Assembly: GCA_027924645.1 (NCBI GenBank)
Contig: BSBN01001225.1
Coordinates: 13,100,001 to 13,164,000 of the forward strand
Source of the DNA: Cunninghamia lanceolata
Taxonomy: Eukaryota; Streptophyta; Pinopsida; Cupressales; Cupressaceae
DNA: 64,000 bases
Reading direction: 5' to 3'
Position numbers and translations under genes: made by a program
Notes under the pieces: model-generated
Databases searched by the model: none
Seen by the model: only the letters and a program-made list of their open reading frames with translations
What the model was told of the DNA's origin: nothing
Shown here: in pieces, positions 46,333 through 58,793 of the stretch
How the letters are laid out: each line of letters begins with the position of its first letter
Position numbering within the stretch: the stretch's first letter is position 1

Positions 46333-47697
46333 ACTTATATCGAGATACAACCATGAAAGTATCAAATGATAAGCTCAACATAAAAGCATAAACAACATAG
46401 GAGACACCAGATTTTTATGTGGAAAAGCCTAAAAGGGAAAAGCCATGGTGGGTGTTAGCCCATAGAAATATATAAGTTATATCAATACTAAAAACTAGAG
46501 GCTCACTACCCAAATTGCTCACTACAAAGAAAGGCTCATTGCCTATGGATGGCTCACTGCTGAAGGGTGGCTCACTACCAAAAGAAGGCTCACTACCAAA
46601 AGGTTGAACTGAGATAACAACATCTACTTCATGCCAAAGTTCAGTTCCATTGAAGCACAAACACTTCTGCTATGCTCTGCTACATTCCTTCACTTTATCT
46701 TCATATCTTCACACTTGGATACATTTTCATGACTCAATTTCAAGTATTTATACACTACATCAACCTTGGAATGATCATCAAGGTTGGCATTACAATCATC
46801 AACCGTTGGAACAATCTCCAAGGTCGGTATTACCAACATACATAAAAATAGGTCTAGACCTGATACAAATTTAGCTAAATAAAAGATGTAAGAATGTATG
46901 TAGATCATGCCACACCTTAGATGGGACTCAAACATAATCTTCCATGCTACAACATGCTATAACAATCTTTGATGCATCTCCATAGATGATGAATTCAACC
47001 AGGTCGGCCAAGACTGATGTTAACACAAGTATTCTCAAGAACACGCTTCATGTACAATCTGAATTACACCTTGCAGACCAATTTACATGTAGGAGCATGA
47101 TTAGGAGACATCCACAAGCACATTATAACCACTAGGAACAATTGCACGATCTCTAACAATTTTATCAATCAGATTCTTCAAACCGGAGCACAAGAACAAC
47201 ACTATCAAACACTATCATAAGTAAAATATAGCTTGCGGACCACCAAATCATGAACCATTGTAGTTGAAGGCACTTATCATCATCACAGACTTATTTCCAA
47301 AACTACAAACCAAAATACTTCAGTGCGGAGAAATGTGGAGCAAAACACTTTCTCCCAATCACCACAAAACACACAGAAAAAGCTGTTTTCAATCTGGTGA
47401 ACATACCTCTCTCAATTCTTCATACTGGAGGCTCAAACTTAGAATATAACATCTACAAACAAGCTTCTAAATAACTTCCAATTTGTAGTCAAAGATATTT
47501 GTTCTACAGGAAATGTGGAGCATTCTTCTAGACTATTCTTTTTCCTGTAATGCACTGTTTCTACTACAACACATTGTTATCACCGGAGGGGCTAATTTTC
47601 TCAATATCCTCAACAAAGTAAGAGCACAGATGACCCTAATGACAACACAGATATGTTGACATCAATGACAACACTGATTAGGCACATACTTGCAACA
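46333..47697 (-). repeat. C1 5' LTR, second segment
   Basis: Continues the LTR from ACTTATAT after L1 and matches 19131-20475 of the left copy, ending TTGCAACA. The GGCTCACT repeat block is present. Together with 32942-33030 it gives a 1.45-kb LTR against 1.43 kb on the left. Confidence 0.92.
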
Positions 47698-48614
47698 ATT
47701 ATTTCATCCATATATCTTCCAATCTGAAAACTCACAAGGCATTGCTCATGTACCATCAAACTATGATCTTTTTGCAACCATGAAACTTGGTATGGGCTGG
47801 GATGTTTCAATATTTTCAATTTCAAAATTTCCACCATCTCTTCAGATACAATGTTATCCATGCTATCGCTGTCCACTATGACTTTGCAACACTTGCCACC
47901 CGCTTTATGTCTTGTTCTAAACAAGTTTCTTCTTTGCATTGGTTCCAACTTCTCCTTTTTGGGATTGATCAAAATCCTTTTGAGTATGAGAGATCTTCCA
48001 TCTTTGGGTGCTTCTCCATGATTTGGTGCAGCCATACTTTCATTTTGAGCCTGTATTACATGAATCCTTGTTTCTTTTCCTTTGCCATTATTTTGTTGTA
48101 TTTGTGAGCACTCAAATTCTCTATGCCCTTACCACATTAGAAGCATGTACCTCCAAACCCTCTTCCTCTACCTCTACCAAAGTATCCTCTACCACAGACA
48201 TAGTCTCCTCTTCCCCTAGAAGATTCTCCTCTTCCTTTGTTTTCTTACACTCTCACATGAGATGAACTTGCCTCATCTTGTTTATTTTGGAAGCCTCTAC
48301 CACTACTATTTTGGCCTCTTCTTATTTAAAATCTACCCCTACCACGGGAATTATGCTATTGTTTTATTGCAAGTTTCTCTTCCACTTTCAAGGCATATTG
48401 ATATGCCTCTTCTATACTATTCACCCACAACATGGTCATTTCATCTTGAATAGAACTATGGAGACCATTGATATACCTTGAAACTTTTTATGTGTCATCA
48501 TCCACATGTCTAGCCCGGATGCTCAACCGATAAAACTCCTCGGTATACTCTTTAAAATTCTTCTCTTTTTGCTTCAAATTTTGTAGCCTCTTGAACAAAT
48601 TCAGCTGGTAATCT
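47698..48614 (-). pseudogene. G1 gag C-terminal part, zinc knuckle and protease
   Basis: On the minus strand from 48614 the gag domain continues: YTEEFYRLSIRARHVDD, RYINGLHSSIQDEMTMLWV and EEAYQYALKVEEKLA. An RG-rich stretch (GRGRGRGFGG) and a broken knuckle with a stop follow, then the protease with CKVIVDSDSMDNIVSEEMV, where the active-site DSG/DTG has become DSD. It stops at the C1 duplication and resumes at 19046. Several stops and the lost active site show decay. Confidence 0.82.
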
Positions 48615-50196
48615 TGTCATGCCCACATTTTCCATGTGGTCACAACACACATTGCACGTGTCATAGCCACATCTGTCATGTGGTTATGACACGAGATATG
48701 AAAAAATTTTCTCACACTGTCCTATAAACCCCCTTCGCATGTGTACGCATGCTCGACGGTGTTCACTCATGGCGAACCGCTACAATTTTCGGCGGGATAT
48801 AAGTACAATTGCGTGCAACCAGACGCATACAGATCAACAAGAGGTTCTGTACGACGCCACTAACGTCATTGCAAGAGTGAGATTACCAAAGTTCCTACAT
48901 CTAAACCTCGGTAATTTTCGGTAGCATAATGCCTTACGGCGTTAGTGGGAATTACGCTGCACTCATTTACGCACGTGGTTCGCTGATAGATTAACAACTT
49001 CCCACGACGCCTTGTTCCGACTAAACCGGCTAGTGATCTCCCTATTTAGTCATTTTTCAGCCAGGCACGGTTGTCTGTCTCCTCTCTTGTTTCTTGAAAC
49101 ATACTCCTCTTTTGACTTAGCATTTTCAACAAGGCAGTTTGGTTGCTCTCTCTTCCCTTTTCACTAGTTCTTAATTTTGATTGTATTTTTATCGCCCTTA
49201 CCTTAACTATTTCTCTGTTAAGTTAGTGTGTTTATATTTCGGTCTCTCTCTCTCTTTCATTTTCTATGCTTTCTTTATGTGCATCCTGTCCTTTCTTCAT
49301 GATTTACGTCAATCAGGGTTATCACTGCAGCTATTGTTGATATTAAACCTAACTTCAGGATGATCTAGGTCACATAGGCTGGTTTACTATTTCGCTGGAC
49401 TCAGTCTCCTAATCTTCCCCGATCTAGGTTCCTCCTCTTCGTATATACTTAGTCAACTTGTTCCTAAGCAGATTTGGTAGAAGGGTCCGTCAACTTAGTT
49501 CTCTTATCCCATGTGAGAAATGTCGCGCATTTTCTCCTCTGTGTTTTCCAATGTTAGTTTTTCTTCTTTGGACTCTCTTACAGGTTTACTTATGAGGTCG
49601 TTTACTACAGTTGAGATTAAAATGGCCACATGGATTGTCAGTGGTGGCTTCTTAAGTTTATTTCCAGTGTTCTTTTAAGCAAGGTGATGTGTAATTTTCC
49701 TCTTCATTTTTCGGGTGATTGATATTACGTTGATAGTTGAAACTTCCGAGAAACTCTTTCCAGAGTATCACTGAATATTCCTTTACTCTCTTTTACATTA
49801 TAATTTTATTTTCTCTTGTTTATAATTACTGTTGTTACTATTACTATTAATGACTATTAATACACTGATTGTGACTCGTATAACGTTGTAAATAGATGTA
49901 GGAGGCTCTCCACTTTATAAAACCCTGATCATGGGAATATAACTTCTTTGGTTGTTGTGTTCAACACTTAATAAAACTAACTGTGAAAATATAATTTGCT
50001 ATTTTATTTTTGTATATCCACGTGTCACATTTTATTAAGATTTTAAACAAGGGCCCAATAAAATGGCTCATAAAACTCTTTTCATAAAAATAAATATATA
50101 TATATATATATATTTTAATGTCCATGTATTGACGAACTTGTTCTTTTAGTTATTTAATAAACTCCACGTAATCTTTTTATATATAAATATATATAG

Positions 50197-50240
<44 letters not shown>

Positions 50241-53200
50241 CTTATATATATATATATTAATTATTTCATATTAAATTGCTATATACATAGGCATATATAG
50301 TATCTATATATGCCTATATAAATGGCAACTTAATGTGTTCTATTTCAAATAAAAATCCAACTTATGTGTTAGGGCCCAAAGCCCTAACACTTAACCCCTT
50401 TTTTTTTTGTTTTATTTTCCAGACAGCGGAGGAGATGGGCGGCGGTGGCCGCAGCCAGCGGAGGAGCAGGGTCTGCGGTGGCCGCAGCCAGCGGAGGACC
50501 GCAGCAGAGGAGGTGCGGATGTGGGTTTTAAGCCATAGGCCGCGGCAATAGTGGCCGCGCTGAGCGGCGAGTGGGAAGCGGGGGTCTCGGTGGAGGGGGT
50601 AGGCCTGTATTGGCCGCGGGAGTCATAAGGGGAAGGGGGGATGTGGAGTGGGGCGGAGCCCCACCCACATCCCACGATGTGGGGTGTGGGTGGGGCTCTG
50701 CCCCACCCCACACCTCCATGCATAAGTTTAAGCCTGTGGTGGGGTTTTCTCCCCACCGCCCAATATAATCCGCGACTGTGTTTTTTTTTTATTCGCGGCT
50801 TAAACGTCGACAGTCATTTATTTATGTGCTTTTCGTTGATAACTATCAACATTAATATATAATATATATTCATATATATATATATATATATATTCATATA
50901 TATATATATAAATCAGTCCCATAAGAACACATTTTATTCAGTTTCTATATTATTCGATAAAAATGATAATTAATAAAACGGTGCTATATATATATAGATA
51001 TATATTTTTATATATATATATATTCTCTTTTATGTATATCTGTAATTCATAATTTTCTCAAATTCACTACCCTATTCATTTTCTCAAATTCAACCTGATA
51101 GAATGATAATTAAATAACAATTTATATATATATATATTTCGGTAACAATGGTAAGGATATAACAACTTAAACAGTTAAGATTCTTAACTTTACAAACAGG
51201 AATATATATTCATGCTAGATTTCCTCTAAACCTTCCAACTTCACAGAATCCATTAATTATGAAGAATAAACTTAAACAATTAATTCCTTTAGAACAATGA
51301 ACCATAACTAACATTTCAACTAGTTAAACAATTCCAAACTTTCAAATGTAAACAACTCAGATTAGATTGCAATAATGAACTTTTCCTTTCAGTAATACTT
51401 GAAACACAAAAATTGCTATTGAACTAGGTTGACAAACATCAACTTGAAAATTTAAGCACATTCATATTACAGATTTTCAATCATGGATACAACAACTAAC
51501 TTCCCAGATATGAACTTTCTTCTCCCAAACAGTATACAACTGACAGCTTATGACAACCAGATAAAAGTCCAATAATAACAAGATCAGGGAGGTGATTTTC
51601 TTCACTCCCAGAATAACAATAAATTACAACAATAACAAGAGAGGTGTTCTCTCTTCAACTCTAGGAAAAGAACCAGGCCTAATTCTCATGACAAGGAAGA
51701 TTAACTGCTTCTTCATAAATATCCAACTGGAAGCTCCAAGAGAAAACCTGCGTATCAAAGACAAACAAAGAAGAAAACACCACTCATCTAGCTCTCCTCC
51801 CTTCCGTAGACCCGCAAGTGGGTCACCCCCGAGCTAGGGAGACCATACTCACACCTGGGTACTCAAACACTCCACTTTACAACAGAAACAACAACAATCC
51901 CAAAGCACACATACACCCGTGGGTATTTTACACAATACGGAAACTCAACTACAGTGAGTTTCATAAGGGGCAGGAGAGTGGACACACTCGACTCCAGAGT
52001 GTCACCCTGACGGATAAGTTAACCAATATAAATTTCTCTTGGTCTCAAACCAAGTGTGATCACAATTTTTGAGAAATCTGCATATGACTCTCAAGTCAAA
52101 AATGCAGTCACAGATACATGCCCTCAAGGCTTTCAACATCCCAAAAGATGGAAATAGGTATGCACCCGAGGAGGATCTCTCCTCCCCTACCCCAAACTTG
52201 ATGAGCATTTCTCCCAAGTGGGAGAAGCTCTGTCAAAACAACCCGACAATAACCCCACAGAAAACAACTCGAACACAAATTCACACACTTTACATACACA
52301 TTTCAGTTATACGAAAACAAAGGTAAAATTTAGACCAACCTTGCAAAGCCCTCCTGGAATGAAGCTGTTGCAGAGTCCACAGAGTTCACTTCCAACCTTA
52401 GCCACCAACTCCCTCTCCCTTCTCTATCTTGCGAACTAACTTCTCTATTTTTGGTAAGGCAAAAATGAATGTTTTCTCAAAATTCAACTAACTCCCTCTC
52501 ATCCCCAAAATTTGAAAATAAATAACCCAATTCTTTTTCTTTTAGTTTTGAGAAATGGGGAAGTGACACTTGTCACCTCCTCACCCTTCCCCAAAACCAC
52601 TATTCTGTCCTGGTGGCTTATGTCACTCTCCATTCCCAAGGGTACTCCTTATTCCTCTCATGTGACTCCACTTTCTCATGGGAGAAATAAAAAAAAGAGT
52701 TAAATGGGAACAAGACAGGTGACCCATGCCTCTTTCTCCTTTCTTCACATGGGTGTCCCCACAGTACATGGGGGAATCTCACTAAAGAAGAGGTGACCTT
52801 CAATAATGGATGGCATCTCTTATCTAGGGAAATGTAGAGGGGATGGGTTGAGTGTTGGTACAACCCATCATGTCCCCTCCTACCTCCAATTTTCGCCACT
52901 TAACTTCAGGGGGAGGTTAAGTTGACTAGATGGAGGTTACTCAAGGGTTACCCATGCCAAATGGGCCCCTGGACCCATGGGGTATAACCCAGGGTCAACT
53001 TTAACCCATACAAGACACCCCTGGTCAAGGTAAAGCACAAGAAAAGGGCCTCATAATTAAATACTTAAAGAAATTTCAAATTCAATCTCTTTACAACACA
53101 AATTATAAAAATAATGTTACATGAGGGTAACCTAACCCACTCGACCATACGAAAGACCACATTACATCAAGACATCAAATACAAAGAGATCTTGGTTCCT

Positions 53201-53595
53201 CGTGGAACCAGATCGGCTTAACAGGGAATAACAAATAACAAGGTGTGGAATGATCTCCGAAATCTGTGGTTCGATTAGTAATCCCTGCAGACTCAATTAC
53301 AAGATCAGTAACCACATAAAATCATCATAGCCGAAGCAACTTAAATAAAACATGCATTCTCATGACATAGTACAATTTAACATAATTAAAATCATATTAC
53401 AATTTTCCATCATCACCTAATTCATTTTTCTGAAAAGTAAACTTATCCAAACATCACCCAATTAGTTTTTCCGAAAACATAATAAAGTTTAATAGTCTGA
53501 CAAATTCCGAGAACTGCTATCCCACAAATATGAAAGTAACAATAACAGTACTGTAAATAGTCATAACAACAGTAGTAAAAAGGGCGGTCCTCACA
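48615..53595 (+). mobile_element. Probable 5-kb solo LTR inserted in G1 gag
   Basis: The 4981-bp block starts TGTCATGCCC and ends CCTCACA, flanked by the perfect duplication AATCT (48610-48614 and 53596-53600). G1 gag reads through the junction once it is removed (KLKEKILPVD then QLNLFKRLQN). I find no internal direct repeat, primer site or gene, so a single LTR left by recombination is the simplest reading. The start resembles that of G0 (TGTCACATCC), which suggests a long-LTR Gypsy family and + orientation. It carries (AT)n tracts and a GC-rich island listed separately. Proline- and glycine-rich open frames at 50333-50862 are composition effects. Confidence 0.72.
50092..51140. repeat. (TA)n microsatellites around a GC-rich island
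   Basis: TATATA tracts lie at 50095-50115, 50200-50260, 50862-50910, 50985-51025 and 51122-51138. Between them, 50420-50770 is GC-rich, with repeated GGCCGCAGCCAGCGGAGGA units at about 50446 and 50478 and a long self-complementary arm pair (GTGGGGCGGAGCCCCACCC followed by GTGGGTGGGGCTCTGCCCCAC). The contrast in base composition is abrupt. Confidence 0.75.
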
Positions 53596-54114
53596 AATCT
53601 ACTGGCAAAATTTTTTCTTTCAGCTTCGTCATCATTCTTTCCCATGTCTTGATCTTCTCTTTACCTTTTAGCCTTCTTTCAAGCTGCACATGCTCCCACC
53701 ACATGGAAGCGTGTCCCTTCAACTTGGAACCAACATATTTCACCCATTTTAGATCTTCAATTTACTCTATCTTGAAATATTTCTCCATTTCAGATATCCA
53801 ATCCAATATCTCTTTCAGATTCAAAGTGTCATTGAAACTTGGGGGTCCAATCTAGGCTTGCTAAAAAGCCTCCCTATTGCTTTCAAAAACCTACTTTCTG
53901 CTTCATCTCTATTATCATCTTCTGCATCAAATTTGGATACTACTTCTTCAGCCTCATCATCACTGACATCTACCACTGAAATTCCTCTTCGCTACGTCAA
54001 TTCTATGGCTTCCAACCTTGCTCCTATTCTATCTTCCAGGCCTCTTAACATTTCTCTAAAGACCTCTTAATCTACCATTCATGGTCCTCTTCGCCCACAT
54101 CCTCTTTGTACCAT
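53596..54114 (-). pseudogene. G1 gag N-terminal part
   Basis: ATG at 54114, about 90 bp downstream of the primer site, opens a frame with REMLRGLEDRIGARLEAIEL, an acidic stretch VVDVSDDEAEEVVSKFDAED, then WISEMEKYFKIE and KLKGHASMWWEHVQLERRLK, the Retrotrans_gag pattern with its conserved WW. Stops near 54080, 53990 and 53830 interrupt it. Gag forms the particle. It is continued at 48614. Confidence 0.8.
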
Positions 54115-54202
54115 TTTCATAACCCTCTGCAATTGCAAGTTCTGTTGTCCTCTCTCACACCCACAATAATCTTCTAGGGTTCTTCTCTGACACAATACTC
54201 AA

Positions 54203-54218
54203 CCTGCTCTAATACCAA
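54203..54218 (-). other. G1 primer-binding site (initiator tRNA-Met)
   Basis: On the minus strand TGGTATTAGAGCAGGT follows the LTR end (GCATCA) after 2 bp. It has the same C to T change at base 7 as the other tRNA-Met sites here. Confidence 0.88.
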
Positions 54219-54220
54219 AT

Positions 54221-55595
54221 GATGCAATCTATCTAGGGAGTCTTACCAGACAAACTCTCCTAGCAACATAAAAATATCCACAAACCTCCATTCAATTGAT
54301 CCATTACTCAATTCAATCATATGCAGCTACAGAAAAGGAATTAATTATTCTATTAACACAATCACAAGAAATGAAAGAAGATATTTCAGCTTATATTCAA
54401 ACTGTTGCATCTTACACCATGGTTTGGAAATTCATCTTGCACAAATTTCTATTTCAACATCTAGTCTTCAAGAGTCCATTCAATTTACAATGTATCTCAC
54501 TATCAATAGTTCATAGAGTACACACTCTGCCTTCCTCTATTTTTAGTTGTCCAACTCCTTTGTTTCTTCCAGAGACGTTCCTCTCTACCTCTTCAATCTC
54601 ATCCGCTAGCCTCAATTTGTATTATTCTTCACTAATCAATCATCTCATTCCTTGATTTGTATTCATCTTGGTTCAATCCTATTGTGTGAGTTCATTCTCC
54701 AAACTATCCTTCATGCTTCTCATTTGATCTTCCTATGTTTTCTTCCCCCATCATGCTATACTAACTTCCCCTATGTATTTTATTCTTCTTTCTTTTTCAA
54801 AACCGAACCCCCTGAAGAGCTTATCTTCCTTCCTTTATATGTTTTTCCTCTTCCCCAAGGATCATTGCCAAAGCATCCCATTGATGGGATAGACGTTTCC
54901 TCTACCTCCCATGTTTTTGGAATTGTTTAAAGTCCAAATGACACCAAACACCAAACGTCCCCCACCATGTGGATCACTGACCAACATGTGACAAGGAATG
55001 GACCGCCACAAAAGGCGATGAGCAAAGTGGAGTTTAGAGATAAATTTTTGATGTGCTTAATCTGGACATACATTTCCCTAGCCATCACATGGAGGCTATT
55101 GACCTCATCTAACATGTCTTTGAACAAAATCCTCTATGGAGTGTGCAAGTATAGCCATGACGCCTTCAAGTTTCGTGATCATAATAACAAATAAGACATT
55201 GATTCCTTGGAGTAAACATATGATGTTAGATTACTTCCTAAACAAAATATAAACCAATTTGATATGAGCTCAACAGGTTTGCAACTCAACCAAATTATAA
55301 AACTATATAAGGAGTATGGAGAGATTTCACATGATGAGTGCAACTATAATTCCATCAACACCAAAGAATGACAATTTCACTGACATTTCGTCAATAACAC
55401 AACACAACCTTAACTTAAAATTGAATCAAATTGAAGCAAAACAAATGCATCACAAAGTCATTGGCATTTGTGACAACCATAATATGTCGCAAAACACAAA
55501 TGAACAACAAAAATGGAAACCAAAATCAAAACTGAGTCAAACATTTTTTTTTGTTTGATGCAAGATAGCATGTGAGCCTGGGTTCTCTTGCATCA
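54221..55595 (-). repeat. G1 5' LTR (right copy)
   Basis: 1375 bp, starts TGATGCAATC and ends TTGCATCA, then GTGGT. Better preserved at the ends than the left copy. Confidence 0.92.
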
Positions 55596-55600
55596 GTGGT

Positions 55601-55735
55601 CGTAATTCCCCTGATCTAGGAAAAGAGGTGTTGGAGGAGTACCTACATGTACATCCACCCTCTAAGTTTGTTTTATTGGATTCTGATGGGGAAGAGGAAC
55701 TCGAGGAATATCCTTTAACCGACATTGATATGTAG
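55601..55735 (+). pseudogene. G0 small ORF upstream of gag, second part
   Basis: Continues the frame of 11766-12047 after removing G1 and one GTGGT: 44 codons without a stop (LGKEVLEEYLHVHPPSKFVL, then acidic LDSDGEEELEEYPLTDIDM) and TAG at 55733. It ends 260 bp before gag. The undisturbed frame here supports a real former protein. Confidence 0.6.
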
Positions 55736-55995
55736 TCTTGTTGAGTTAATTATCTAAATAAGGATGTATTTATACCCAGAATAAACTATAATAAAGATGA
55801 GATTGATTTCCATTTGAGTTTTTGTGAATGGATTTATTGTTGAAATTTTAAATTTTGAATTAGTGAGATGTATTATTCTAAATTCGAATTTATAATTTGA
55901 TACCAATACCAGGTGTGATATAGAGTATCATCATGGTTTGAACTTGAACAATTCTTGAAGATAGTCAAGGAGAGTCAAATCCCTCTAAAAACTCT

Positions 55996-57060
55996 ATGGC
56001 TAAGATGGATCATATATTAACCATGTTGAATGAAACTAAGGTTAGGATTGGAAACTTGGAACATGAGGTTAGGGGTCTTGGTAAATCCAAAGTAGGACAT
56101 GTGGATTCATATCAAGGAGATGATGAATATGTCCATGAATCTAGTATCCATAGTGAACCAAGGGAGAATGTTGATAAAATCAAGACTCAAGAAGAGAAGA
56201 GAAGTAGACTTGTCTCTGAACTATCTAGAGATATGAAGAAAGTCATGCCACCCAAGTTTGATGGAACCAAAAGTGGTGATGTTGCTAAAGCTTGGTTGGC
56301 AGAGTTGGAAAAGTATTTTGAGATCCAAAATTAGTCTAAGATAACCAAGGTAGTATGGGGTGTCTTTCAATTGGTAGGAGAAGCATCCATGTGGTGGATG
56401 AATAAGATGGAACTAGGGTTAAGTTCTTTGAGATTAAATTGGGATCAATTTGTGGTCTTATTCTACCAAAGGTGGTTACCGTAACTTTTCTTTGACCAAA
56501 AGTTAATAGATTTTCAAATTCTGAGACAAGGAGATATGTCAATGGTCAAATATTGGGAAAAGTTCACCCGTCTCCTGAAGTATGTGCCTCAATATCAGAA
56601 AGATGAAAGGTCTAGGATTAGGAAATTTATCATGGGTCTGAATGCCCAAATAGGAGAAGTAGATGTGCATGGCCCTTCTACTATGGACCAAGTTTTGGAG
56701 AAGGCAATCAAGTAAGAGCAAAAATTGCAAGAGGCTTAATAAGACACCAACTTCTCATCCTTTTAAGAAAAAGAATGGAAAGCAACATGTAGCTAAGAAA
56801 AGTGACAAGGGTTCTAGAAATAATAGAAATAGACCCAGGAATGAGAAGAAGAACAATGGCAATGTTCAAAGGAATGATGATAATTCAAGCAAACCTATTG
56901 GGAAGTGAGGACCTCCTAGAGGATGTTTCACCTGTGGTGGTGATTATTATGCAAATCAATGCCCAACTAAGAACCAAGGAGTTCAATAGCATGGTAATTC
57001 TTTACCTACTCAGTATGCAGCTTTTCAATAGAGGGTCCATGTGACTTTGGATAATCACCA
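55996..57060 (+). pseudogene. G0 gag
   Basis: Starts MAKMDHILTMLNETKVRIGN with a coiled-coil-like stretch, then MPPKFDGTKSGDVAKAWLAELEKYFEIQ. After a TAG it continues GEASMWWMNKMELGL, FYQRWLP, MVKYWEKFTRLLKYVPQYQ and FIMGLNAQIG, a Retrotrans_gag domain. A lysine/asparagine-rich part and the knuckle CFTCGGDYYANQC (histidine replaced by tyrosine) follow. Several stops and frame changes occur, including near 56332 and 56713, so it is dead. Confidence 0.85.
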
Positions 57061-57606
57061 GGCAAAGTACTAGATTACTCCCATTGAGACAACAAGTACT
57101 TTGTTTGGAGTTCCTATTTATATTTTGATTGATACTTGAGTAACTAAAAGTTTTAATTCTCCAAGAGTATTAAGTAAATTTTCTAGAAGAGTTGGCTATA
57201 TGGCTAAACCCTGGTCAGTTAAATATGCTAACCAAACAAAAGCTCAAGTAGAGCAGTGTATGTTTGAAGCCAAGATTAAACTTCCTAGTTTTTTGGCTGA
57301 GGTAAATTTGTTTGTATCCCTCCTAGGTTCCTATGATGTTATCTTTGGAATAAATTGGCTATGGAGGCATAGAGACAGTGTAGATTGATTTGAAAAAATA
57401 GTTAAGTGTCTAGACATTGTAGGAAACAAAGTCTTTTTGCAAGATACTCAAAGAGAAGTCAAGATCAGACTTATCTCTGCAATGCAACTGAAGAAGGATA
57501 GGTGAAAAGGTTTTCAACTTTTTGTAGTTAAAATGGAGCAATTAGAAGAGGATCCTAGTAATCATAATGCATCTTTGGAGAACTCTCCTTTTCTTAGAGA
57601 TTTTTG
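57061..57606 (+). pseudogene. G0 aspartic protease region
   Basis: Contains GVPIYILIDT followed by a stop where the active-site glycine is expected, then KLPSFLAEVNLFVSLLGSYDVIFGINWLWRH, the retropepsin C-terminal half with its characteristic D-x-I-x-G-x-x-W-L. Several stops. It releases the mature proteins in a live element. Confidence 0.75.
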
Positions 57607-58788
57607 AGATGTTTTCCTAGATGAACTCCCAGGATTACCTCCAAAGAGAGCTTTTAATTTCTCATTTGATATAATACCAGGATATAAACTAGTTTCAAAA
57701 TCCCCATATAATATGACTACTACAAAGTTAATGGAATTGAAAGCCCAACTTTAGGAGCTGTTGGCTAAAGGATTGATTAGACCTAGTGTTTCTCCTTGGG
57801 GAGCCTTAGTGATATTTATCAAAAAGAAGGATGGAAGCTTGCATCTAGTATAGACTATCATATGCTTAACAAAGAAATGATAAAGGATAAGTATCCTTTA
57901 CCATGTATTGATGATCTTTTTGATCAGATGCATGGTGCAATAGTGTTTTCTAAGATCAATTTGCAATTTGGATACCATCAGCTAAGAATAAAAGATGAGG
58001 ACATTCATAAGACAACTTTCAAAACCAGATATGGGCATTATGAGTTCATGGTTTTACCTTTTGGACTTAGGAATGCTCCTACTACATTCATGAATTTGAT
58101 GAACAATATTTTTTGATATTTATTAGATAAATTTGTTCTAGTGTTTCTAGATGACATTCTTATTTACTCTAAGAATGAGGAAGAGCACTTGCAACATCTT
58201 CAAATAGTTTTGTAACAGCTGAGAGAAAATAAATTGTTCAAGAAGATTTCTAAGTGTACTTTTTTTAGAAAGAGATACAGTACTTAGGGCATATTATTTC
58301 AGCTAAAGGAATATCTATAGACCCTACAAAGATAAAAGCTATACTTGAGCGGCCTGTGCCAAGGAATGTGTATGAAGTGTGCATCTACATGGGGTTAGTA
58401 GGATATTATAGGGAGTTCATTTTGAACTTTTCTAAGATTGCAAGCCCAATAACTTCACTTCAGAGAAAAGGAAAGCATTTTGACTAGACAGTTGAATGTC
58501 AAGAGGCATTTAACCAGTTGAAATAAAGATTGACAACTGCTCCAATATTGAAAGTTCTAGATTTGAAAAGTCAATTTATTGTCATAACTGATGCCTTAGG
58601 AGAAGGTGTGGGAGGAGTGCTTATGCAGAATAGGAAGATGGTATCCTATGAATCTAGGAAGCTAAGAGCATATGAGTAGAATTATGCTCCTCATGATTTG
58701 GAGTTAGTAGTAGTTGTGCATGCTTTACAAGTCTGGTGACACTACTTGTTAGGAAAGCCTTTTGAGTTGAAGTCAGATCATCATGGAA
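57607..58788 (+). pseudogene. G0 reverse transcriptase and start of RNase H
   Basis: [19 protein letters not shown], then [40 protein letters not shown] and [19 protein letters not shown], then [16 protein letters not shown] with FLDD in place of YxDD. RNase H starts with ALGEGVGGVLMQ and stops at SDHHGIK, where a 2.6-kb LTR is inserted. Frames change near 57810, and stops occur at about 58116, 58215 and 58270. Confidence 0.88.
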
Positions 58789-58793
58789 TTAAG

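Larger units (their letters stand above)
19047..47697 (-). mobile_element. C1: Ty1/Copia LTR retrotransposon inserted in G1 protease
   Basis: LTRs lie at 19047-20475 and 32942-33030 plus 46333-47697 (the right one split by L1). Ends are TGTTGAAC and TTGCAACA, and the perfect duplication ATTAT lies at 19042-19046 and 47698-47702. The minus-strand order is LTR, tRNA-Met primer site, gag, protease, integrase, reverse transcriptase, RNase H, LTR; integrase before RT defines Copia. An endogenous caulimovirid (about 24755-32793) sits in gag and L1 sits in the 5' LTR. Removing both leaves about 7.3 kb, the expected size. The G1 protease frame is interrupted precisely at this duplication. Confidence 0.93.
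12048..55595 (-). mobile_element. G1: Ty3/Gypsy chromovirus inserted in G0
   Basis: LTRs lie at 12048-13414 and 54221-55595, with inverted ends TGATGCAA and TTGCATCA. The perfect 5-bp duplication GTGGT (12043-12047 and 55596-55600) shows a single integration event. On the minus strand the order is LTR, tRNA-Met primer site, gag (54114-53596 and 48614 onward), protease, reverse transcriptase, RNase H, integrase, chromodomain, LTR. Three later insertions break it: 48615-53595 in gag, C1 (19047-47697) in protease, and 13728-16120 between integrase and chromodomain. Removing them leaves about 7.5 kb, a normal Gypsy size. Integrase after RNase H plus a chromodomain makes it a chromovirus. Many stops show it is inactive. 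Confidence 0.92.

Noticed and set aside
50412..50862. Overlapping glycine/proline-rich frames on both strands
   Set aside because: They coincide with a GC-rich island in a solo LTR, with palindromic repeats; no domain and no codon signal.
57796..58116. ORF start at 57796 taken as a separate gene
   Set aside because: It is the G0 reverse transcriptase in a shifted frame; the ATG is incidental and the text before it continues RT in another frame.
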